The notes under the pieces were generated by a model that was given only the letters and a program-made list of their open reading frames with translations, had not been told where the DNA came from and ran no database searches. Below are positions 47,955 to 58,699 of a stretch of 64,000 nucleotides of DNA, in pieces. This DNA comes from Acholoe squamosa (Eukaryota > Annelida > Polychaeta > Phyllodocida > Polynoidae), in contig OX439039.1 of NCBI GenBank assembly GCA_949317995.1, positions 17,041,282 to 17,105,281 on the forward strand. The letters are read 5' to 3'. How positions within the stretch are numbered: the first letter of the stretch is position 1; every line of letters begins with the position of its first letter. A program made the position numbers and the translations under genes.

Positions 47955-47965
47955 TTACATGGGTG

Positions 47966-48264
47966 TATCATGCCCATTTGTCGTCATGTTGTAAGAAATC
48001 AGTTAAGTCCTGGCAAGGCCCCCCTGGAGTGTATCAACCCAGTAGGGTAAACATGAAGAGCTACTCAACACGGCTGCATTCTCGCAGGCTCTTTAATAAT
48101 GATGCGTCATTGAAGTGCTGCCAAGGACGGATATATATGCACCTTATTTATCATGCTGATCCTGCAGGTGTGTATAAACCCCATAGGTCGGTATGATGAG
48201 TTACTGGCCATGCATCATGACGACTAATGGACATGATACATTAAAGTGGCCCTTGAAGGGTTAA
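47966..48264. mobile_element. Fragment of the TTAA-flanked repeat family
   Basis: The right end GACATGATACATTAAAGTGG, then CCCTTGAAGGGTTAA, matches the right end of the element at 13824-14240. Palindromic GTATCATGC words occur upstream. The left border was not located and may have been disturbed by the adjacent Harbinger-like insertion. Confidence 0.45.
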
Positions 48265-48739
48265 GTTTGTACAGGGGTACCTTTCCCTTAAAACTAAGCC
48301 TTTCATCTCAGCGTCAGACCAAGCCAACACAAACCCTAGCCCTACTTCTGCCACAGGTCACAGGGTGCCTTGGTCTTAGAGTAAGACCACATCAACATGA
48401 TCACCCCATCATCCACCGCACTCCCCAATCCACTATTACAGAAATCACTTTTCGCTAATGTACTTCTTATATTATTTCTCATAACTTACAGATATCTACC
48501 TGTCTGTCTCACCGCGTCCTCTGTTGACTTATATAGTCTCTTACACAATCTTTATCTACGAATTGTCTCTCGGTCCACCCTCTCTCATTCACCATCTCTC
48601 ATATACTTGCTATCTCACCCCACACGCGCACCCCGTCTTCTAGCTCTTACCCTGTCCTCTCCGACCTATCCTTTCTTATGCAGTCCTCACTCGACCAATG
48701 AACGATTTGGTCCTATTTGACACGCTGTACTATCACAAT

Positions 48740-49038
48740 CATGGGCGTGGACTGGTTACCAGATTTAGTCTGTGTAGGTATTATCCATATGCTATAGAAG
48801 GGTGAGAAACTAAAGGGAACAGTGCTGCCCTCTGGTGCCTTTATTTGCAATGCACAGACCTTGATTACGGAGGTGAGGGGTTACTTTGGCAAAGTCACCA
48901 CTCACCTCTGTAATCAAGGTCTGTGCATAGCAAATAAAGGCACCAGAGGGCAGCACTGTTCCCTTTAGTTTCTCACCCTTCTATAGCATATGGATAACTA
49001 CTACACAGACTAAATCTGGTAACCAGTCCACGCCCGTG
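48740..49038. mobile_element. hAT-like foldback MITE, copy 2 (299 bp)
   Basis: Flanked by a perfect 8-bp duplication, ATCACAAT (48732-48739, 49039-49046). The ends CATGGGCGTGGACTGG and CCAGTCCACGCCCGTG are nearly perfect inverts, and the two halves pair almost throughout. It is close in sequence to the copy at 15941-16241. Confidence 0.9.
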
Positions 49039-49416
49039 ATCACAATCAAAAGATTTGAACGATCATGAGTTTCTACTGCACAACACAAAATCGTACTGAT
49101 TTCTCCACAAGGTCACAGACTATCTACAACTATAGGACAAGTAGTGCTATTTCTTGTATGCACATTTGTACATCACCTTCTAATTAAATAATTCTATGAT
49201 TTGATTTGTACATGAAAATTGCTGATTGTGTACAGAGAATACTTCCTACTAGTACTAAAATCTGAAATTGGTGGTCGCAGGGCCATTTGCCCTGCTAGCA
49301 CAACTCAACCAAATGATGTCTTTTTTACGTAAATCACATGAGTTTTCATGTAAGAATGATATAAATTGCACGAGTTGTGCTAGCTGGGTGGTGATCGTTA
49401 TAATCATTGTGAAACA

Positions 49417-49746
49417 TCAGAGGCGTAGGAAGCAAATCTTCATTGGGGGGGGCAGCCAGGGCCCCATCGTGACCACCTTGAGTTGACGATGACGTCTATA
49501 CATAATTATACGTATATAGAATTTGTATAGAAAAGTAATTTTTGTTGAATCTTGGATCTGACTTAGGCTCTCACCCCTACTTTCCCTATCCCATCACCAT
49601 ATAAATCTAGTTTGAGCTTCTTTTCCATTTGGTGTTTGAGTTTTTGGCCAATATTGGACGGGCCCAGACATATTCAGGCCCCACCTCCTTCATGATTGGG
49701 GGGGGGCCCGGCCCCCCTGGCCCCGCCTCCCTTTCCTACGCCCCTG
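49417..49746. mobile_element. 330-bp MITE with CAG(A/G)GGCGTAGGAA ends, 5-bp duplication AACAT
   Basis: Left CAGAGGCGTAGGAAG and right CTTTCCTACGCCCCTG are inverted. AACAT flanks at 49412-49416 and 49747-49751. G-runs and C-runs lie just inside the ends. The fragment at 12,575-12,679 is from the same family. Confidence 0.78.
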
Positions 49747-50192
49747 AACATACCTTAGGTCTGTCACCTTTTCTCCACCACGCACACCTTTTCACTGATA
49801 AATCTTGTCAAACTATAAGCACATTGATTTTACACAAACTCTGAATTCTAGCTGCTTGGCTTAATCTCCCCACCCATCTTATTCACTCTTACTCTATATC
49901 CTCTCTCACCCAACCAATATTTTACCATGTTCTGACTAACGCCCATCCCCGGGCCCATCCTCTCTTTCCTTGTCCAACTCTGTTTCCCCTCAGCACAATC
50001 TCCGCTTGCCTCTTGCATCTTCATCTGTCCAGCTGCCTTCTGACATTTATTATGCTAGAAGTTACATGACTGCTGAATAAGACATAGATATACCTTATGC
50101 TATCCTTAACTTAAAGACTAAGTCTTAAGGAAAACTTAACGACTGTAGCTTCCTCAGTGCCGCAGCCTGATGGTGTTTTGTCAATAGTACAG

Positions 50193-50579
50193 TTAGCTCA
50201 TTAGCAGTCCAGTGGTGGGCTCTGATTTGACTGTCCTGTCACGGCATCTGATTGGTCTGTGCTGTCTCCTGGGCTAATTTACTGGAGTTATGGGTCTCTA
50301 ATGAACACTGCTAGTTGGCTTTATGCAGCACTGGTTACATCGCCGGGGCCACAGGGGTATTGAAATCAATCTTAAGCACAGAAACAGTATCCAAATAAGT
50401 GCCCGTCTCTAATAAGGCCCGATAGTTTAGAGGTATTGAAAGTTATGAACACCAAGATGCTAAAACGGGCACTACGGTAAATAAAGCTACAGCACCACCA
50501 ATGCCTCAAGGTACCAGTGTACATGTATATGACTACTACTGGGGCCTATTTCTTGCAGGGGCCATCTATGGACAGTATG
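50193..50579. repeat. 387-bp dispersed repeat, copy 2
   Basis: Same borders and length as the copy at 45050-45436, with scattered single-base differences (for example GGGCTAATTT for GGGCTCATTT). The flanking sequence differs beyond both borders. Confidence 0.9.
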
Positions 50580-50782
50580 CTAGTTGACGAAATTATATCG
50601 TCTCGATCGTATATCCTGTAGAGCTCTTGTGGAGTTGTTTAGTCTACAAGGGCCCTGGTATTTTTTCTTGTCGTAACCATGCAAATTTCTAAAACAAAGA
50701 TCACAACTGCCCTGATGACAGTATAGTTCTACCAAGACTACGACAAAGAATAGGCTGATGGTCTACCCCTTATCAGAAAGCA

Positions 50783-50783
<1 letters not shown>

Positions 50784-50847
<64 letters not shown>
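50784..50847. repeat. (TA)n microsatellite
   Basis: About 64 bases of uninterrupted TA dinucleotide. Confidence 0.97.
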
Positions 50848-50849
<2 letters not shown>

Positions 50850-51510
50850 GAAGGCGTATATAATCCTTTTAAAATGTATTTATGCGTGCATTTCTAGCAT
50901 GTAATAATTCCAGTACTGAAAATATGATTATTTTGGGTGAAATTTTACTCTGGTGCCACTTCATGTATAAGGTCTAATGTACTTCTTAGCTGCTGTCTAA
51001 TGTACTTCTTAGCTGCCCGGGTACCCTGTAGTGCTATATACTTCGGTGTCCCTTATGTCCCATGGTAATGGTATGGGGGTCTTCACTGGGTGGAATAATC
51101 TAATCTCCACCTGGTGCCCATTTAATTATAGGTGTGTGAAGGGAGGCAGGTGTGTGGCTTATCTACACACCCAGGTAGTCCAGGTGCAGCGCTGGTAAAT
51201 GAATCTTGACTCGTATACACTAAGGATACAGGCAGGGCACAGTGTGTTTGTTTTTCTTCATAACGGTTTAACGTGACCTGATGCTATAATTCCTAATGGA
51301 TAACAATGAACCAATGTCTTATGAAAAAACTACCTCATGTAAACTTGAAATTCAAAGATCCATATTTGAATTGAGTCCTGGAATGCATCATGCACATGCA
51401 GACGGACAGATAGGATGAAATGGATAGATGGAAAAGGCGATAGATGATAAGGGCATTATATTATGCAGGAAAGGCCTGGAAGGCGGACAGATGACCAAAG
51501 AGACAGGTAA

Positions 51511-52678
51511 TCATATAGACAGAGAGACAGGAAGGCAGATGGATAGATACACAATCGGGCAGACTAGCATGCAGGCTGAACTGGTAGCTTGTTGGCCATG
51601 GTAGAATAGTAAATGTGCACCAGCACGCACCTAGGCAGGATTAAAGGCAGAGTTACATATGAACATGCACATCATAAAACTACGAAAACAATCAACATAT
51701 GAGCTAAAACATATGGGTTTACTCATCGTCAGAAGGCAATACTGCCAAATGTCTCTACTGTGATCTCCAGTTCCGCTGCACGCAACTACATCGTACCTTT
51801 TATTTGTAGGCCCTATAGTCATGGTAACCTCAGTCTGCTTGAAATTTGACATCGTGATTGTGCATGGGTTCTTTCATGGGGAATATCTTGTAGGCCTACT
51901 GTGTTTTTACTTATTCTCTATTTCTTTTCATTGCAATTATGCTATTGTTCACATTCTTACTTTATCTCTGTGTGTTTAGTTATTTCTACTCCCCTTCTAA
52001 ACTGTAAAAATGTGTTAAGCCCTCAAAGAAAGAAAAAGAGAGCGTCTCAGGACACAAGACACAGGAGGGACTCAAATGACGTGAATATAGCATGGTGCAT
52101 GACATTTGTCATGGTGGGTACCAGGGAGAAATGACAGCCAGTCCCCACATCGGCTTACCCGTTTTATCCTCCTCCAGCTGGGCTTCTTGTCCTTAATACG
52201 ACGTCTTCAAACATTGTATAGGCCCTAGCTGTTAAATGCACTGCAACCGTCTGCACAGTTGTGTCAACTATTAATCTCATCGAGCAGTTCAAAGGAAAAT
52301 GACCTAACAAGGTATATCATTTTGTTTTCATTCCATGTCAATTCCACAACTATCAAATGCTCACAAAATGTAACAAATCTGAAAGAAGCATTGTGGTTAA
52401 TCATATAGTATAACCTCATTCAAAGGACTAAAACCGTCATGAGCCATCATCATTTTGGCTGTTTCGTCCCATGCAGTGAAGTTGAAGGAAGCCTACCTCC
52501 ATTCCGTGTCTGACAGATATCATTAAAAAAACTGCTGCAAACCCTCACACCAATCCCTCATGTAGGCATTGATATAGTGTCCTTGACCTTACAGCATGAT
52601 CTAGAGCAGCTCCCCACGCCCTGGGGAATGGACACACTTCTGTCACATGCATTTATACCGGTGGTTGATGCTGCATGA
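51511..52678. repeat. Tandem duplication, unit 1 (1,168 bp)
   Basis: It begins TCATATAGACAGAGAGACAG and ends CTGCATGA. It is followed directly by a second copy in the same orientation. The copies differ by a few substitutions and short indels. No coding frame with a motif is seen. Confidence 0.93.
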
Positions 52679-53848
52679 TCATATAGACAGAGAGACAGGC
52701 AGGCAGATGGATAGATGCACAATCGGGCAGACTAGCATGCAGGCTGAACTGGTAGCTTGTTGGCCATGGTAGAATAGTAAATGTGCACCAGCACGCACCT
52801 AGGCAGGATTAAAGGCAGAGTTACATATGAACATGCACATCATAAAACTACAAAAACAATCAACATATTAGCTAAAACATATGGGTTTAATCATCGTCAG
52901 AAGGCAATACTGCCAAATGTCTCTACTGTGATCTCCAGTTCCGCTGCACGCAACTACATCGTACCTTTTATTTGTAGGCCCTATAGTCATGGTAACCTCA
53001 GTCTGCTTGAAATTTGACATCGTGATTGTGCATGGGTTCTTTCATGGGGAATATCTTGTAGGCCTACTATGTTTTTTCTTATTCTCTATTTCTTTTCATT
53101 GCATTATGCTATTGTTCACGTTCTTACTTTATCTCTGTGTGTTTAGTTATTTCTACTCCCCTTCTTCACTGTAAAAGTCACTGTTAAGCCCTCAAAGAAA
53201 GAAAAAGAGAGCGTCTCAGGACACAAGACACAGGAGGGACTCAAATGACGTGAATATAGCATGGTGCATGACATTTGTCATGGTGGGTACCAGGGAGAAA
53301 TGACAGCCAGTCCCCACATCGGCTTACCTGTTTTATCCTCCTCCAGCTGGGCTTCTTGTCCTTAATACGACGTCTTCAAACATTGTATAGGCCCTAGCTG
53401 TTAAATGCACTGCAACCGTCTGCACAGTTGTGTCAACTATTAATCTCATCGAGCAGTTCAAAGGAAAATGACCTAACAAGGTATATCATTTTGTTTTCAT
53501 TCCATGTCAATTCCACAACTATCAAATGCTCACAAAATGTAACAAATCTGAAAGAAGCATTGTGGTTAATCATATAGTATAACCTCATTCAAAGGACTAA
53601 AACCGTCATGAGCCATCATCATTTTGGCTGTTTCGTCCCATGCAGTGAAGTTGAAGGAAGCCTACCTCCATTCCGTGTCTGACAGATATCATTAAAAAAA
53701 CTGCTGCAAACCCTCACACCAATCCCTCATGTAGGCATTGATATAGTGTCCTTGACCTTACAGCATGATCTTGAGCATCTCCCCACGCCCTGGGGAATGG
53801 ACACACTTCTGTCACATGCATTTATACCGGTGGTTGATGCTGCATGAC
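52679..53848. repeat. Tandem duplication, unit 2
   Basis: Direct copy of 51511-52678. The match stops at GCTGCATGA, after which the sequence becomes unique. The main differences are a small rearranged stretch around 53,165-53,185 (ACTGTAAAAGTCACTGTTAAG) and single bases. Confidence 0.93.
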
Positions 53849-54985
53849 CGGAACTTGACAGTCCCCTGACGTGTCCATGTGGTATCTGCTTACCATGACT
53901 ACAGATCTATATTGACTGTAATTTTGACAGGAAGATGTAGGCCTAACACTCGTAGGTCACAGTATGTATTAGGGGCCCCTGGTATAAAATTATACTTCAC
54001 CGTCACATTTAAGTCAGCTGGTTTGGTTAGATGTCTGACCGGTGTCTGTCCTGTGTGGGCAGCTTTAACTTACAGCATGTGGTCCGGATCCGCATTAAGC
54101 GCCTGGGTTCCCACTGATTTCAATCCCATCTTGTGCGTTTATATGAGACAGGCACTTATTTGAATAATGTTTTGAGTGCTTAAGATTAATTTCAGTACCC
54201 CTATACCCTGGCGCTTATTTGAGACCAGCACTTTAATAGGATTTGAGACCCCAGCGCTTAATCAGGCTATTACAGATATTTGAGGATTCTCTCTTATGGC
54301 AGGCCTAGAGCTCATTAGTTCTAAATGCATAACAGTTATTGATATGTCCCCTTACTAGAAATTTTACCTATCAATGAAATACATGATTCTGTGGCACTAT
54401 GTAGCCTAACATTTTACAAAGGGGCCGTTGAAGCATTACTTTACAAACGATGGGTCACTTATTTACCCATCCCCTGTAACACTGCATTTCAAAAATGATA
54501 TAGGCCTATAGGTCTACTGCGTCCTTTAACTTGTCCAGATTTACATGTGATGTACTAATATATAACACGTGCATGGCAGACTCCCCCCGTCACAAAGTGT
54601 CACAAACTTCCTAACCCCCCCCCCCCAACTCCTCCTGGGGTATGCCTATTTTGTAGACTGGACTGAAGTTAGGTGTTCTCGAAATCTATGTTTTAAAGAA
54701 TTGGGGGGTATTTTAGAAAAAAAAGTCAGTGAATTCTAAAAGAAAAGGATTTTATTATCTCAGAAATGAAAAAAAAACTACACGTTTTACTACAAAAGGG
54801 GGTCTGTTTCCCCTTTAAGAATCCATGGAAAGGAGGATGGTGTCAAACTGCCTGTTCCCAATCAGCAATGGAACATTGGGTCATGCTTGTCCATGCTTGG
54901 CCCAATATAAGCCGATAATTATTGGCCCAATATAAGCCAACATTGGCCCAATGTATCCTTGCTACCTGGGTTTAGGACTGTTGAG
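53849..54985. other. No gene; remnants of a GCGCTTATTTGAGAC repeat
   Basis: Near 54,090-54,270 several words like GGCGCTTATTTGAGACC and CCCAGCGCTTAAT occur in both orientations, related to words at 35,789 and inside the 387-bp repeat. They look like decayed ends of one DNA-transposon family. Confidence 0.4.
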
Positions 54986-54989
54986 TGTG

Positions 54990-54991
54990 TG

Positions 54992-55041
<50 letters not shown>
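54990..55041. repeat. (TA)n tract at the 3' end of the minus-strand LINE
   Basis: A TA dinucleotide run directly abuts the poly(T) that represents the LINE poly(A) tail. Confidence 0.93.
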
Positions 55042-55059
<18 letters not shown>

Positions 55060-57690
55060 TTTTTTTGAACAAATTTAAACTTTATTTGGACTATTGGTAC
55101 ATACATCATGTAATCATAGGCATGATATTATATTAGTTGTATGTATAAGAATTATATTTTCTATATAAATTTGCCTAAGTACATACGTTGATATTTTACA
55201 AACTTACCCGTTTTATAAGGTAATTCATATAATAATAACACGACCAAACAGTTAATGACCAGATCGTCATTTGAAAAAATGTTGTTATGATCTGACCATT
55301 TAAATCATTACCGGTATTCATACATTTTTATGATATAATAACAATAATTTTTGAACAATTTGGGGCACGTATACTTCTACTTTAAATATAGAAAAATATT
55401 AAATTAAATACTCTCACTCGTCTCATAAATGATTTTACAGCATGCGCATATAAACTCCAGTGAAAAGTAACAATATGCAGGCTTTGACTAGGTCGACGTA
55501 GAATATATACAGTAGTCTTAGGATAGACCATTTCTATTGCTCCTAGAGGATTAGGTTTAACTCAGTCTTTTCTTGGTACAATATGAACAATATGTACAAT
55601 TCAATAATAGATAGATTAAGCAAACTTTGACAAGAACGACTTGGGTCATTACAAATAGTATAGATACAGTTTGTCTAATAATTTTACAATACATTTTGTA
55701 TATTCGTAGATTCTATCATACATTTCTTTGATAAGGTTTTAAATTTATCTTTGTCCCTAATGTTCCTGATATCGGGCTCAAGATTATTCCATGTTTGGGC
55801 ACATAGACATTCAGGAGATTTTGTGTAAGCTGTACAATTAATTTTCATATATTTCAATACAGGAGCATTTGAAAATCTAGTCATTCTAGCAGTAGGTTTA
55901 ATATAATCGTCCATTGTGGATCTCTTAAAAGCTAACATTTTTATATGGTGTAGTCTTCTAGCCTCAAGTTTCGGGCTCCTAGTATCCCTGTGTACAAGAT
56001 CTGTCGGGGTCAGTACATGTACATCTAGGCAGGTTTTTAGGCATTTATTTTGCAACCTTTGCAATATTTGTAATAAATCAGCATTTGCTCCATTATATAA
56101 AATATCACAGTAGTCAATAATTGGTATTATATGCATATTGTACATTCTTAATCTAGCTGCAGTTGATAGATATTTTCTAGTTTTGTGCAAAATTACCGAT
56201 TTGAATCGAACACTCTTGATAACATTTCTCACATGCATATTAAAATTCATTTCTTGGTCAAGGGTGACCCCTAGATATTTGTATGATTGAACATTCATTA
56301 ACGTTTTACCATTGAGTACAATCTTAGGTTTTTGTATTTTTTTCAATTTAATTGCTGAAGCAAAGGTCATTATTTTCGTCTTGGTTTCATTCATAGTAAG
56401 TTTGTTGGCTGAAGACCAGATAGAGAAGGAATTAAGTGCAATGGTCAGTTGATTTGTTAAGGCGTCTAAGTTTTTTCCGGATACATAGAGTACAGAGTCA
56501 TCAGCATATAGCAAGGTTTTATGTACATCATTGTCAGAAATGCAATCATTAATATACAATAGGAAGAACAAAGGACCCAATATTGAGCCTTGTGGTACGC
56601 CACATGTTAGGTTTGCTTTATCTGAACGTATATGATTTGCTATGGCACATTGCTGTCTCCTTGATAAATAATTTTCAATTAGAGTTAAATTTCTATTTCT
56701 GACTCCGTATTGTTCTAATTTCTTTAATAATATTAAATGATTTACAGAATCAAATGCCTTTTTTATATCAATAAAGGCTGCCATTGTTATATTGCCCTCA
56801 TTTGTATTTTTTAATACATCGTCAACTAGTACTGAGATAGAGTCAAATGTAGATTTACCCTTCTGATATCCTCCCTGATTTTTCGATAAAATATCATATC
56901 TTTCCAAATGGTCACTTAGTTTGGTATGTATAAGTCTTTCTAGTATTTTTCCTGGTACCGGTAGAACACTTATCGGTCTAAGGTTAGAGACATTGGATGG
57001 GTCCCCTCCTTTGGGAAGAGGAGTAACCGTAGCTATTTTCCAACTATCAGGGATCTGGCCAATAATGGTAATCAAGTTAATAATTTTTATAAATCTTTGA
57101 GGGAACTTTAACATAGTTTTTTTTAAATATGTCTGTAGATAAATAGTCAATAGCAGATGACTTCGATACATCTATGTCAGATAAGCATTTCATAATTTCA
57201 TCATCTGTAAATATCATTTCTGGCATATCCACCTCACATCTCGTGCCCTTAAAATTAAAAATAGTTTGATGTTTTTCTGCCAGTCTAGGACCAATTTCTG
57301 CAAAAAAATTATTTATATATGTAGAGGTGTCATTAATTGAGATTACCTGGCCATTTTCATCAGTTAACATGATAGACTTGCTTTTTGCTTTATTAGAAGG
57401 TATAATATCTTTTATAGTACTCCAAAATTTCTTAGAATCTTTCTTGTATACTTCAGATAGGTTGGAGTAATATATTTCCTTGGCCAATTCAATGTCTCTA
57501 TTAACCTGGTTTCGACTCTCTCTAGCTCTATGCCACGATATAATATCTAAGTTTTTCCTAGCTAACTTTAATAAAGCATTTTTGTCATTGATCTTTTCAA
57601 GCAGCTCATTAGACATCCATGGGCTAGTTACCGTGTGCAAAGTACATGCCCTATGATTTAGTAGCCTAATCCGGGACCCTAATCAAAGGT
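55042..57690 (-). mobile_element. Non-LTR retrotransposon (LINE, CR1/Jockey-like), 5'-truncated, with poly(A) tail
   Basis: On the minus strand: a linker domain, reverse transcriptase and C-terminal domain (57640-55684), then a 3' UTR of about 600 bases, an AATAAA at complement 55081-55086, and about 25 A residues (plus-strand T at 55042-55066). The endonuclease and ORF1 are missing, so this is a typical truncated insertion. The 5' border lies near 57,650-57,690. I found no clear target duplication; the (TA)n at the 3' side may hide it. Confidence 0.9.
55684..57640 (-). pseudogene. LINE ORF2: linker plus reverse transcriptase, one frameshift
   Basis: The product copies RNA into DNA at the insertion site. 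Frame 57640-57077 is the linker between endonuclease and RT (motifs SPWMSNELLEKI and KKFWSTIKDIIP). It is joined to the 495-codon frame 57171-55684 by a frameshift near the A-run at complement 57,114-57,123. RT motifs in order: NLRPISVLPVPGKILERL, NQGGYQKGKSTFDS, AAFIDIKKAFDSVNH (first catalytic Asp), GVPQGSILGPLFFLLYIND, LLYADDSVLY (Asp-Asp), ANKLTMNETKTKIM, and KYLGVTLDQEM. The thumb and C-terminal regions are intact to the stop. Only one visible lesion inside RT makes this copy much younger than the plus-strand LINE at 40.4 kb. Confidence 0.9.
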
Positions 57691-57960
57691 GAAAAGACAT
57701 GAGATTTCTGACTCTTTCCAAGGCCAAAAACTATACCTTTATCAAGGGTGACAAAATACTCCCCTAACCCCAGAAAGCTGTTCAAAGTAGACACTATGAT
57801 TTATAAAGTGACAAGGAAAAACTAGGGCCTACACTAAAATGCACTTCAAAATGGCCATTTTTGATCCAAAATGTACGTACCCACTTTCAACCAAAATTGC
57901 CTAAATAACACCCCTAATCAAGGGCCCTTGAAGTTGAGGGGGTGTGGATGGGGGGTCCCC

Positions 57961-58165
57961 CATGTCACATGTCAATTTTAAGAAATGGTTATGTCACATG
58001 TCACTTAAATGCCCATGTCCCATGTCACCTCTAAGAACTTCTCATGTCACATGTCGATTTTAAGAAATGGTTATGTCACATGTCACTTAAATCCCCCTGA
58101 CCCATGTCACCTCTAAGAATCTCTCATGTCACATGTCGATTTTAAGAAATTGCCATGTCACCATG
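57961..58165. repeat. 82-bp tandem repeat of CATGTCACATGTC motifs, about 2.5 units
   Basis: CATGTCACATGTCRATTTTA starts units at 57961, 58043 and 58125. Each unit holds several 10-bp CATGTCAC words. Confidence 0.9.
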
Positions 58166-58604
58166 TCAAATTTAGTGGTCCACACCCATACTTGAATGCG
58201 CCTAGGGCCCAAAAAGTGCCCTTTTCCCTCAGAATCATGTTCGCACATGGTGGGACCGGGTCAAATATGCGGGAGTGCCCCCCCCCCCTCGGGGGTATTT
58301 GCCATGTGTAGATTGTCAATGAGACAGGGGGCTAAATCATACTATTTTTGGAAAGTTCTTTCAGAAAAACGATGTTTTTTTTCATACTTTATGCCTAGAT
58401 CTATGTTAAATTATTGCTTTGTAAATAGAATATTGCATGTTATGAATAGGCCTAGCGTCAAAGCTAAAATATTTATTTTCCACACCAATCTGATCGTTTG
58501 CAGATGAATAACTGGATGGACGTTTCACTGACGAAATACCTTCCAGGGCTATCTGTACTCGTTGCAGTAGGCAGGGTATATTCTAAGCATACACTGAGGT
58601 CATT

Positions 58605-58608
58605 CAAA
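58605..58608 (-). terminator. Pol III terminator of tRNA-Leu
   Basis: Four T residues on the minus strand just downstream of the tRNA 3' end. Confidence 0.7.
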
Positions 58609-58614
58609 ACGTTC

Positions 58615-58694
58615 TGGCAGCGGTGGGATTCGAACCCACGCCTCGAAAGACTGGTGCCTAAAACCAGCGCCTTAGACCACTCGGCCACGCTACC
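58615..58694 (-). tRNA. tRNA-Leu (anticodon UAG)
   Basis: The minus strand folds into a full cloverleaf. The acceptor GGTAGCG pairs with CGCTGCC (one G-U pair). The D arm contains the A box TGGCCGAGTGG. The anticodon stem CTGGT/ACCAG holds the loop TTTAGGC, so the anticodon is TAG, reading CUA and other CUN leucine codons. A long variable arm typical of tRNA-Leu follows, then the T arm with B box GGTTCGAATCC and discriminator A. No intron is present. A TTTT Pol III terminator lies about 6 bases past the 3' end (complement 58605-58608). The minus-strand protein frame starting MAEWSKALVLG that crosses it is a known type of tRNA artefact. The gene looks functional. Confidence 0.96.
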
Positions 58695-58699
58695 GGTTA

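Noticed and set aside
58473..58688. Minus-strand frame starting MAEWSKALVLG
   Set aside because: It is the conceptual translation of the tRNA-Leu gene, a well-known false protein.
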